From: Pseudomonadota bacterium
GTDB lineage: Bacteria > Pseudomonadota > Gammaproteobacteria > Pseudomonadales > Azotimanducaceae
DNA: 6,737 nt
Assembly (NCBI GenBank): GCA_009936895.1
Contig: JAACDS010000299.1
Coordinates: forward strand, 1 to 6,737
Direction: 5' to 3'
The notes beneath the pieces are model-generated. The model was given only the letters and a program-made list of their open reading frames with translations. It had not been told where the DNA came from and did not search any database. A program made the position numbers and the translations under genes. Positions 1-6,100 of the stretch are shown piece by piece (position 1 is the first letter of the stretch; every line of letters begins with the position of its first letter).

Positions 1-1
1 G

Positions 2-940
2 CAGGAGCGCAAATTCCCGGTAGGTGAATTGGCGCTGTTGGCGTCGCCACGCTCCGAAGGGAAGCGTATTCAGTTCAACGGCAAATCTGTGCAAATACAG
101 CGTCTGGACGCCTTTGACTTCAGCAATATCCAAATAGGGCTGTTCTCGGCCGGCGGTTCGGTGTCAGCGGAGTTCGCGCCGAAGGCGGCTGCTCAAGGCT
201 GTATCGTGGTGGACAACACCTCGCACTTTCGTAATGACGACGACATTCCCTTAGTGGTGAGTGAGGTGAACCCCGAATGTGTTGCGGACTACGCACCTCG
301 AAACATCATTGCTAATCCAAACTGCTCAACCATTCAGATGATGGTGGCGTTAAAGCCGATTCACGATGCGGTGGGTATAACGCGCATCAATGTGGCGACT
401 TATCAGGCGGTATCAGGAGCGGGTGCCAGCGGTATCGAAGAGCTTGCGGGGCAAACCGCAAAGCTACTCAACGGTCAACCCATTGAACCCGGTAAGATGC
501 CCGCGCAGATTGCGTTCAATGCGATTCCGCAAATCGATACCTTCCAAGAGAACGGTTACACACGTGAAGAAATGAAAATGGCGTGGGAAACCTGCAAAAT
601 TTTGCAGGATGACAGCATCGCCGTGAATGCTACCTGCGTGCGCATACCGGTTTTTTATGGTCACAGTGAAGCGGTTCACATCGAAACTCGGCAACCGTTG
701 AGTGTTGATGATGCACGTGCTTTGCTCGCCGCTGCCCCCGGTCTCACGTTGCTTGGCGACCACGAACTCGCGACCCCAGTGGAACATGGGGCAGGAACCG
801 ATCCGGTGTTTGTTAGCCGGCTTCGAAAAGACATCTCTCACCCGAATGGGCTGAATTTGTGGGTGGTGGCAGACAACGTCCGTAAGGGCGCTGCGCTCAA
901 CAGTGTGCAAATTGCAGAGCTGCTTCTGGCACACCTGTAG
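2..940 (+). CDS. asd: Aspartate-semialdehyde dehydrogenase, 5' end cut by window edge
   Basis: Reduces aspartyl-4-phosphate to aspartate-4-semialdehyde with NADPH, the branch point to lysine/diaminopimelate, threonine and methionine; a cytoplasmic enzyme. The frame is open from base 2, where it reads QERKFPVGELALLASPRS, a typical stretch just after the N-terminal nucleotide-binding loop. About 28 residues including GATGAVG are therefore missing, and the TTG at 29 is not the start. Seen in the 312 visible codons: ANPNCST with the catalytic cysteine at codon 323-325; the GAGASGIEEL segment; EEMKMAWET; and RIPVFYGHSEAVHIET with the probable acid/base histidine at 662-664. The end, GAALNSVQIAELL, is typical. 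This is the roughly 340-residue asd class found beside fimV/truA. Its relative Usg also sits in this neighbourhood, but the intact cysteine and histidine favour an active enzyme. It ends in TAG, which matters for reading the TAG inside trpF. Confidence 0.95.
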   Translation, partial: QERKFPVGELALLASPRSEGKRIQFNGKSVQIQRLDAFDFSNIQIGLFSAGGSVSAEFAPKAAAQGCIVVDNTSHFRNDDDIPLVVSEVNPECVADYAPRNIIANPNCSTIQMMVALKPIHDAVGITRINVATYQAVSGAGASGIEELAGQTAKLLNGQPIEPGKMPAQIAFNAIPQIDTFQENGYTREEMKMAWETCKILQDDSIAVNATCVRIPVFYGHSEAVHIETRQPLSVDDARALLAAAPGLTLLGDHELATPVEHGAGTDPVFVSRLRKDISHPNGLNLWVVADNVRKGAALNSVQIAELLLAHL

Positions 941-947
941 CGAGTCC

Positions 948-971
948 CGTCTCTGTGGGGTTCCACAGACG
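948..971 (+). terminator. Small hairpin just after asd, weak terminator candidate
   Basis: Eight bases after the asd stop, CGTC-TC-TGTGG (948-958) can pair with CCACAGACG (963-971) across a GGTT loop: nine base pairs with a two-base bulge on the left arm. No run of T follows (the next bases are GTGTGTTGCC), so it is not a standard Rho-independent terminator. It may slow or partly end transcription, or protect the asd mRNA 3' end. The pairing is seen; the function is inferred. Confidence 0.3.
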
Positions 972-988
972 GTGTGTTGCCCTATAAA
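961..988 (+). promoter_or_regulatory. Weak promoter-like element ahead of fimV
   Basis: TATAAA at 983-988 matches the sigma-70 -10 consensus at five of six positions. The best -35 at normal distance, TTCCAC (961-966, 16-base spacer), is poor and overlaps the right arm of the hairpin after asd. A separate five-pair hairpin, ACGCC-AACG-GGCGT (1013-1026), lies between this box and the fimV ribosome binding site. fimV may have its own weak promoter or depend on read-through from asd. Confidence 0.22.
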
Positions 989-1033
989 GTCGGCAAGAGG
1001 GAAGCGGATTTAACGCCAACGGGCGTGAGATAA

Positions 1034-1039
1034 AAGGGA
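1034..1039 (+). promoter_or_regulatory. Ribosome binding site that decides the fimV start
   Basis: AAGGGA lies seven bases before the TTG at 1047 and 19 bases before the first in-frame ATG at 1059. The ATG has no Shine-Dalgarno-like bases at normal distance. The spacing favours TTG as the real start, adding only four residues to the front of the signal peptide. Confidence 0.6.
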
Positions 1040-1046
1040 CAGTATT

Positions 1047-2474
1047 TTGCGCGTAAACATGTTCGTTAAGTTGTTTTGGGTCAGCCTGTTGATGCACGCA
1101 TCTTTAAGCTTCGCCCAGTCAGAACCCATGGACTTCTTGGTGCCAGAGGTTTCTTCTGTGGTAGGTGAGCCGATTGAGGCCCAAATCAATCTTGGCCAAT
1201 TGGACGCGCGATATGGCAGGGTCAGTGCGGTTTTGGGCGATAAAGAGTCGTTTGCGGCATTTGGGGTGGGGCGTTACCAAGTATTTGAGGCGCTGTCGTT
1301 GGATCTGCGTGACAACGCTGCCGGCGAATTCGTGCTTAGAATTTTCAGTGACCAACCGGTCTACGAACCCAGTCTGCGATTTGTTATAGAGGTCGAAGAC
1401 GGCTCAGGTCTTCGCCAGATGCCCATCGAACTGTTACTTCCCACAGATGATGCGGTCGGACAAAAACGCCGACTTTTGCTTAGCCGACCAAACGACACAC
1501 TGTGGCGAATTGCGAATCGAACGCGAGGCGATTCGGTGACCAATAATCAGCAAATGCTGGCGGTGCAGCGCCTCAATCCGGACGCGTTTCAGTCCAGCAA
1601 TATCAATGGCCTCAAGCCATGGAATATGTTGTCACTGCCCTTGTATGAAGAGGCTGTAACGATTTCGCGTCGTCGCGCCGCAGAAGACGTCGCAGCACAA
1701 AATTCGAGTTGGCGATTGGCACAGGCGCTGGACGGCGTTGTTGCACCGCAAGAGCGCGAGCAGATACGCGACTACGGCGATGTCAGAATTACTGCGGTTG
1801 AAGAGCCCGATAGTGATTACGACGAGTCGTCTTATGCAGCAGCTGAAGCCAGTTCTATCGACGAATTTAGGGCCATGAAGCCGGCCAACGCGATGCGCGA
1901 GGCTACCTTAGAAGAAATCCCGGCAAGTAACGAGCTTGAAACCGCGGTAGTCGACCTTCGGCCGGAGGCGACGACGACGCGTCCGCCAAGTACGCCGGTC
2001 GCGAATAGCATGAACGATCCGGAGGTGGCGGCTGACGCGTTTGATTTGGAAGAACTGGAAGCCCAAATTCGCAAAGAAGAAGCGGGCGTATTTTCACGAC
2101 TTCTGGAATGGGCGATGACTTTCGAGGGTATGAGCATTCTTGCGGCGATTGTATTGGCTGTAGCGATTGTCTTGCTGATGCTCAGACGCCGAACTGCCCA
2201 GCAAGAGCAGGCGCTGGATGACGTATTGGGTAGTGGTGGCGAAGCAGAGGATGTGACGCCGCCAGAGAACCAGGACTCAGAAGACTCTACAGACCTGAGC
2301 GAGGCCGATGAAGACGTCTATACCACTCGGCTGAAATTAGCTGAGGCGTATATAGAAATGGGTGATGAAGACGGCGCGCGTGGCATGTTGGGAGAAGTGA
2401 TCGCCGATGGCTCACCGGATCAGCAAGCGATTGCACGACGTATTCTGGATCGACTGGAAAACGGTGGCAGATAA
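1047..2474 (+). CDS. fimV: FimV-like inner membrane protein with LysM-like domain (short form)
   Basis: FimV proteins bind the cell wall through a periplasmic LysM domain and help place polar machinery such as type IV pili (in Pseudomonas, through secretin assembly and cyclic-AMP signalling). Seen in 475 residues: a signal peptide at 1-23 (hydrophobic core, then LSFA before QSEP); the FimV N-terminal domain at about 28-131, including VYEPSLRFVIEVE; a LysM-like segment at about 144-200 with NDTLWRIANRTR, QQMLAVQRLNPDAF and NINGLKPWNML; an acidic, low-complexity linker at about 205-345; one membrane span at about 361-379 (GMSILAAIVLAVAIVLLML) followed by RRR, giving a cytoplasmic C-terminus; and the conserved TPR-like end at about 425-472 (RLKLAEAYIEMGDEDGARGML). 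Well-studied FimV proteins are about twice as long (P. aeruginosa about 900 residues), so this is a compact version with a short acidic cytoplasmic linker. The start is TTG, supported by AAGGGA at good distance. Its position between asd and truA supports the assignment. Confidence 0.88.
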   Translation: MRVNMFVKLFWVSLLMHASLSFAQSEPMDFLVPEVSSVVGEPIEAQINLGQLDARYGRVSAVLGDKESFAAFGVGRYQVFEALSLDLRDNAAGEFVLRIFSDQPVYEPSLRFVIEVEDGSGLRQMPIELLLPTDDAVGQKRRLLLSRPNDTLWRIANRTRGDSVTNNQQMLAVQRLNPDAFQSSNINGLKPWNMLSLPLYEEAVTISRRRAAEDVAAQNSSWRLAQALDGVVAPQEREQIRDYGDVRITAVEEPDSDYDESSYAAAEASSIDEFRAMKPANAMREATLEEIPASNELETAVVDLRPEATTTRPPSTPVANSMNDPEVAADAFDLEELEAQIRKEEAGVFSRLLEWAMTFEGMSILAAIVLAVAIVLLMLRRRTAQQEQALDDVLGSGGEAEDVTPPENQDSEDSTDLSEADEDVYTTRLKLAEAYIEMGDEDGARGMLGEVIADGSPDQQAIARRILDRLENGGR

Positions 2475-3279
2475 TTCGATCCAAACGAGTGATGAGGGTT
2501 CGCATCACTTCGCGTTTTGCGTTCAATATCGCGGTTCCGCTTTCAGCGGCTGGCAGCGGCAGCCAGATCAGTTGACCGTACAAGGTGAGCTAGAGCGTGC
2601 GCTGGGAACCATAGCCAATGCCGAGGTAGCAGTTCGCGCCGCCGGTCGTACCGATGCGGGTGTGCACGCCAGTGGCCAGATCGCCGGGTTTTCCACCCAA
2701 GCAGAGCGACCGGTTGCCCAATGGTTACGAGGCGTAAACGGCCTGACGTCAGACGACATCCATGTGGCATGGATCCGGCAGGTGAGCGCAGATTTTCACC
2801 CGCGGTTCGATGCGGTTTCTCGTCGTTATACCTATCTGTTTTATGATCAGGGTCGTGATAATCCGTTTCTGAATCATTTGGCCTGGTGTACCGATTCCTT
2901 GGACGACACCGCCATGCACACCGCCGCGCAAGTGCTACTGGGCGAGCATGATTTCAGCAGTTTTCGCGGTGCGGGATGTCAATCTCATACACCCATGCGG
3001 CGAGTCGATCGGTGCGAAGTGCGGCGTGCAGGGGATTGGGTCATCATGAATGTTGAGGCCAACGCCTTCTTGCTGCACATGGTCAGAAACATTGCCTCAG
3101 CACTGCATCAGGTGGGGCATGGTGCTGGCAGCGCATTCCTGCGGGAGCTGCTGTTGCGACGAGATCGTCAGGGGTTGGGCGTCACCGGCCCGGCGCAAGG
3201 ACTGTATTTGGCCGAAGTGTCGTATCCGACCTATGATTTTCCCGCCCCGCCTCGGGTGCCTCTCATTAGGCATAGGTGA
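2464..3279 (+). CDS. truA: tRNA pseudouridine synthase A (positions 38-40)
   Basis: Converts uridine to pseudouridine at positions 38, 39 and 40 of the tRNA anticodon arm; a cytoplasmic homodimer. From the proposed GTG start it has 271 residues, the usual TruA size. Seen: GSAFSGWQRQ at 24-33; the catalytic motif GRTDAGVHASGQ with the nucleophilic Asp64 (codon 2653-2655); FHPRFDAVSRRYTYLF, a typical RNA-binding/active site stretch; GEHDFSSFRGAGCQSHTPMR; and the C-terminal NAFLLHMVRNIASAL. The frame opens at an ATG at 2407, but that would overlap fimV by 68 bases and add 19 residues with no TruA character. The GTG at 2464 overlaps fimV by 11 bases, has GGA five bases upstream, and leaves a normal-length leader before the first motif. 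The start is inferred; the function is secure. Overlap with fimV suggests joint transcription and coupled translation. No terminator is visible after its TGA. Confidence 0.95.
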   Translation: MADNSIQTSDEGSHHFAFCVQYRGSAFSGWQRQPDQLTVQGELERALGTIANAEVAVRAAGRTDAGVHASGQIAGFSTQAERPVAQWLRGVNGLTSDDIHVAWIRQVSADFHPRFDAVSRRYTYLFYDQGRDNPFLNHLAWCTDSLDDTAMHTAAQVLLGEHDFSSFRGAGCQSHTPMRRVDRCEVRRAGDWVIMNVEANAFLLHMVRNIASALHQVGHGAGSAFLRELLLRRDRQGLGVTGPAQGLYLAEVSYPTYDFPAPPRVPLIRHR

Positions 3280-3283
3280 GACA

Positions 3284-3310
3284 TTGGACCTTTGTGAGGC
3301 TTTTGGACCT
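3284..3310 (+). repeat. Direct repeat of TTGGACCT after truA
   Basis: TTGGACCT occurs at 3284-3291 and again at 3303-3310, 19 bases apart, inside the truA-trpF gap. The first copy overlaps the first copy of a longer repeat, CTTTGTGAGGC. The repeat is seen; a role as a protein-binding site is only a possibility. Confidence 0.4.
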
Positions 3311-3339
3311 GCCGTACCAACATCCGTGCTTTGTGAGGC
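3290..3339 (+). repeat. Pair of 11-base direct repeats CTTTGTGAGGC
   Basis: Exact copies lie at 3290-3300 and 3329-3339, 39 bases apart, in a gap of only 123 bases. The downstream copy overlaps the predicted -35 box of the trpF promoter. Such placement would suit an operator of a regulator of the trp genes, but the sites are not palindromic and do not look like a TrpR box. The copies are seen; the function is unknown. Confidence 0.5.
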
Positions 3340-3358
3340 AGGGGTAAGCGTATAGAAT
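3331..3358 (+). promoter_or_regulatory. Predicted sigma-70 promoter for the trpF-trpB-trpA-folC block
   Basis: TTGTGA (3331-3336, four of six matches to the -35 consensus) is followed after 16 bases by TAGAAT (3353-3358, five of six matches to the -10 consensus). Transcription would begin near 3365, about 38 bases before the trpF ATG. This is the largest intergenic gap before a run of nearly touching genes, where a promoter is expected. No leader peptide with tandem Trp codons is visible, so classical attenuation at this site is unlikely. The motif is seen; activity is inferred. Confidence 0.42.
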
Positions 3359-3402
3359 TCGGCCATTCCCGGCGGCGCAAATCGGTCAGACAGGCTTTAT
3401 CG

Positions 3403-4050
3403 ATGAACTCCTTGTCCGTGCCATGGTGTAAAATTTGTGGCATCACAACAATGCAAGACTCTCTGGCCATGTGTGCTGCCGGCGTAGACGCCTTGGGCTT
3501 CAATTTTTACCCAAGCAGTGCGCGATACCTGGACGCAGACAAAGCCGTTGAAATTTGCGCGAAAACGAAAAGAGCCTTTCCTGAGGTGCAGCGGATAGGG
3601 TTGTTTGTCGATGCTCCGGCCGAGCAAGTGCGTCAGGTGGTGGGTTTGGTCGATTTGGACATGCTGCAATTTCATGGGGACGAATCGCCAGAGTATTGTG
3701 AGCAGTTCAATATGCCCTACATCAAGGTGCTGGGTGTGAGCGAAAAAACGGACTTCACGGCCTTTGAGGCAGACTTCGCCAGTGCTTAGGCGCTGCTGTT
3801 GGATACCTATGACCCACAGATGAAAGGCGGCACAGGTCGCCGCTTTGATTGGACACTATGGCCCTCTAACGCGACAAGCCGATTGGTGTTGGCCGGTGGA
3901 CTGAATGCGGAGAATGTCGCTGCTGCGGTGAAGCAAACCCACCCGTTTGGTGTGGACGTAGCCGGTGGTGTCGAGACTGAACATAAGGGTGTGAAAGACC
4001 ACGCCAAGGCAAAGGCGTTCATTGAGAACGCAAAACTATTGGAAATGTAG
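3403..4050 (+). pseudogene. trpF: Phosphoribosylanthranilate isomerase interrupted by in-frame amber codon
   Basis: TrpF isomerises N-(5'-phosphoribosyl)anthranilate to CdRP in tryptophan synthesis. The frame starts at ATG 3403 (CAGG eight bases before) and would give 215 codons, the normal TrpF length, but codon 129 is TAG (3787-3789). Before it: KICGIT with the catalytic Cys12, DALGFNFYPSSARY, RIGLFVDAPAEQV, LDMLQFHGDESPEYC and YIKVLGV, i.e. barrel strands 1-5. After it, in the same frame: ALLLDTYD with the catalytic Asp134, GGTGRRFDW, LVLAGGLNAENV and GVDVAGGVE, i.e. strands 6-8 with the phosphate-binding loops. Thus only one base seems wrong. CAG (Gln), AAG (Lys) or GAG (Glu) are single-base sources. 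The truncated 128-residue product lacks the catalytic Asp and the phosphate site, so it should be inactive alone. The end of the gene also carries GGAA (4041-4044), the ribosome binding site of trpB two bases downstream. A recent nonsense mutation, a sequencing error, suppression or reinitiation could each explain this. Identity as TrpF is certain; activity is not. Confidence 0.9.
3787..3789 (+). other. trpF: In-frame TAG codon inside trpF
   Basis: It reads AGT GCT TAG GCG CTG CTG TTG GAT in the trpF frame. The codon lies between helix 5 and strand 6 of the barrel. The AGG made by the stop codon and the next base (3788-3790) lies eight bases before an in-frame TTG at 3799, so it could act as a weak ribosome binding site for restart. 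TAG is also the stop of asd (938-940) and the final stop of trpF (4048-4050), so general reassignment of TAG is not supported. Confidence 0.85.
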
Positions 4051-4052
4051 AT

Positions 4053-5279
4053 ATGGCTGAACTAACAGTGGATTCAACACCGCCTGAAGGCTATGCCCAA
4101 CCGACTCAAGGGGGGCACTTTGGTCAATTCGGTGGCCGATTTGTGGCGGAAACCCTGACCCATGCGCTGGATGGTCTGGCCGAGTTGTATGCTGGGCTCA
4201 AGGACGATCCCGAGTTCAAGAAAGAATTGCACGAAGACCTTGCTCACTTTGTTGGACGACCAACGCCCCTGTATCTGGCCGAGCGTCTTACCGCGTCCTT
4301 GGGTGGCGCATCGATCTACTTAAAGCGTGAAGATCTCAACCACACAGGTGCCCACAAGGTGTGCAACACCATCGGCCAAGCACTGCTCGCCAAGCGCATG
4401 GGTAAGCCTCGAGTGATTGCGGAAACCGGCGCGGGTCAGCACGGCGTCGCGACGGCGACGGTGGCGGCGCGACTGGGTTTGGCCTGTGATGTCTATATGG
4501 GCGAAGAAGACGTGCATCGCCAAAGCCTTAACGTTTACCGCATGAAGCTGATGGGCGCGAATGTCATTCCGGTGACTTCTGGGTCGAAGACGCTGAAGGA
4601 TGCCATGAACGAAGCGATGCGCGACTGGGTAAGTAATGTCGACAACACGCACTACATTATCGGTACTGTGGCAGGTCCCCACCCGTATCCTATGCTGGTT
4701 CGAGATTTTGCGTCGATTATCGGCCAAGAGGCGCGTGCCCAAATGTTGCAGCAAGTCGGCAAGCTGCCGGATGTGGTTGTGGCCTGCGTGGGAGGTGGTT
4801 CAAACGCCATGGGCATTTTCCACCCTTTCATCGACGATGCCGATGTGGCTCTGGTGGGCGTAGAAGCAGGCGGTCATGGCCTGCACACCGGCTCACATGC
4901 AGCACCCTTAAACGACGGTAAAGTCGGTGTGCTGCACGGTAACCGGTCCTATCTGATCTCAGACGACGACGGACAGGTACTTGAAACCCATTCCGTGTCT
5001 GCGGGTCTGGATTACCCGGGCGTGGGTCCTGAGCATGCGTATTTGAAAGACATCGGTCGAGCAACCTACGCGGCAGCGACGGATGACGACGCCATGGCCG
5101 CATTTCGTATGCTCAACCGCCAAGAGGGGATTTTACCGGCGCTGGAAACCAGCCATGCATTGGCGTGGGTGGTGGAAAATGCGCCGAAAATGCCTGGGCA
5201 AACCATTTTGGTAAACCTGAGCGGGCGCGGCGACAAGGATATTTTGACCGTTGCCGACATAGACGGCATTACCCTCTAA
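4053..5279 (+). CDS. trpB: Tryptophan synthase beta subunit
   Basis: PLP enzyme that joins indole with L-serine to give L-tryptophan, working with TrpA in an alpha2-beta2 complex through an indole tunnel. The product has 408 residues (E. coli 397), the extra being mostly a short N-terminal leader. Seen: GHFGQFGGRFVAETL at 21-35; LKREDLNHTGAHKVCNTIGQ with the PLP-binding Lys102; AETGAGQHGVATAT with the catalytic Glu124 (E. coli Glu109); GGGSNAMG at 247-254 holding the PLP phosphate; SAGLDYPGVGPEH with the loop Asp320 (E. coli Asp305); and NLSGRGDKD with Ser390 near the PLP ring nitrogen. All key residues are present, so the enzyme looks functional and of the common TrpB1 type. It starts two bases after the trpF stop with GGAA at 4041-4044 as ribosome binding site. 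Its stop shares one base with the trpA start, so trpB and trpA are translationally coupled, as expected for subunits needed in equal amounts. The amber codon in trpF could lower its expression by polarity. Confidence 0.98.
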   Translation: MAELTVDSTPPEGYAQPTQGGHFGQFGGRFVAETLTHALDGLAELYAGLKDDPEFKKELHEDLAHFVGRPTPLYLAERLTASLGGASIYLKREDLNHTGAHKVCNTIGQALLAKRMGKPRVIAETGAGQHGVATATVAARLGLACDVYMGEEDVHRQSLNVYRMKLMGANVIPVTSGSKTLKDAMNEAMRDWVSNVDNTHYIIGTVAGPHPYPMLVRDFASIIGQEARAQMLQQVGKLPDVVVACVGGGSNAMGIFHPFIDDADVALVGVEAGGHGLHTGSHAAPLNDGKVGVLHGNRSYLISDDDGQVLETHSVSAGLDYPGVGPEHAYLKDIGRATYAAATDDDAMAAFRMLNRQEGILPALETSHALAWVVENAPKMPGQTILVNLSGRGDKDILTVADIDGITL

Positions 5280-6100
5280 TGACGGAAGCAGACTCAACAT
5301 TCGGCGCCGGGCGCATCGCCCAGCAGTTCGAAGCCCTACGGAGCCAAGGAAAGAAGGCCTTGGTTACCTTTGTTACCGCGGGGGATCCTGGGCTCGATTT
5401 CACCGTGCCAGCCATGCACAGTTTGGTAGCAGGCGGGGCGAATCTGCTGGAACTGGGTATCCCCTTTTCTGATCCGGAAGCGGAAGGTCCGGCAATTCAG
5501 GCAGCCAATGAACGCGCACTGGCAAATGGTATGACTCTGGCAAAAGTACTGGATATGGTGGCCGAGTTTCGCCAGACCGATTCCGTCACGCCCGTGATTT
5601 TGATGGGGTATCTCAATTCGGTACTGGCCATGGCGGACTTTCCGCAACGCGCGAGCCAAGCCGGGGTCGATGGACTGATTATGGTCAATTTGCCCTTAGA
5701 AGAGGGCGCAGAACTTCAGCGAGCACTCAAGGCGGTGAATATTGACGTGGTCTGGTTGGTGGCACCGACCACATCCGATGCGCGGGCTCGAGACGTTGCG
5801 TCCAATGCCAGCGGATTTCTTTACTACGTGTCCTTGAAAGGAACAACGGGCAGTGGCTCGTTGGCCGTGGATGAGGTTGCAGAGCGCACTCGGTACTTGC
5901 GGACGTTAACGGATGTCCCGCTTTGCGTGGGTTTTGGGATCAAGGATGCCGAGACCGCAAGGGCAGTCAGTGAGCATGCAGACGGCGTTATCGTCGGCAG
6001 TGCCTTGGTGCAGCTTATGGCGGACAGTGCAGACGTCCCCGCCGCTACGGCGCGGCTACGGGCAGCCACCGGGGCGATCCGGCAAGGTATCGATGCCTGA
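5279..6100 (+). CDS. trpA: Tryptophan synthase alpha subunit with altered active-site residues
   Basis: Splits indole-3-glycerol phosphate into indole and glyceraldehyde-3-phosphate and passes the indole to TrpB. ATG 5279 overlaps the trpB TAA by one base. The frame is open further upstream (to 5165), but that part lies inside trpB and is not TrpA-like. The product has 273 residues, a normal length. Seen: FVTAGDPG at 31-38; ELGIPFSDPEAEGPAIQ at 58-74; TPVILMGYLN at 104-113; GFLYYVSLKGTTG at 179-191; VGFGIKDAETA at 218-228; and DGVIVGSALV at 235-244, the last two being the phosphate-binding end of the barrel. Catalytic Glu58 (E. coli Glu49) is present. The second catalytic residue, E. coli Asp60, is Glu69 here, the usual Leu58 is Glu67, and the position of Asp130 is Asn137 (MVNLP instead of the common DLP/DVP). 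The rest is strongly conserved, so the gene is not obviously decaying. It may be less active or a lineage variant; TrpB would still use free indole. Confidence 0.95.
   Translation: MTEADSTFGAGRIAQQFEALRSQGKKALVTFVTAGDPGLDFTVPAMHSLVAGGANLLELGIPFSDPEAEGPAIQAANERALANGMTLAKVLDMVAEFRQTDSVTPVILMGYLNSVLAMADFPQRASQAGVDGLIMVNLPLEEGAELQRALKAVNIDVVWLVAPTTSDARARDVASNASGFLYYVSLKGTTGSGSLAVDEVAERTRYLRTLTDVPLCVGFGIKDAETARAVSEHADGVIVGSALVQLMADSADVPAATARLRAATGAIRQGIDA

Noticed and set aside
29..31. TTG at 29 as the start of asd
   Set aside because: The upstream codons in the same frame already read as conserved Asd sequence, so the gene continues beyond the window edge.
464..934. Long open frame on the - strand (156 codons) inside asd
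   Set aside because: It lies fully antisense to a clearly conserved asd and its translation resembles no family I know; it is a shadow of codon usage on the other strand.
2407..2463. ATG at 2407 as the truA start
   Set aside because: It would overlap fimV by 68 bases and add residues without TruA similarity; GTG at 2464 gives a normal length and overlap.
3050..3355. Forward open frame running from truA into the truA-trpF gap, possibly a leader peptide
   Set aside because: Its first part is an out-of-frame reading of truA. The tail over the repeats has no Trp codons, no convincing start signal, and repeats CEA only because the DNA repeats.
3280..3402. Riboswitch, tRNA-like structure or classical trp attenuator before trpF
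   Set aside because: No terminator hairpin followed by T residues, no Trp-rich leader peptide and no T-box-like motif was found in the gap.
3787..3789. TAG reassigned to an amino acid throughout this genome
   Set aside because: asd and trpF themselves end in TAG at the expected protein ends, so TAG works as a stop here; nothing hints at a selenocysteine- or pyrrolysine-type element.
4320..4754. Long open frame on the - strand (144 codons) inside trpB
   Set aside because: Antisense to the most conserved part of trpB, with no recognisable domain and no promoter or ribosome binding site that stands out.
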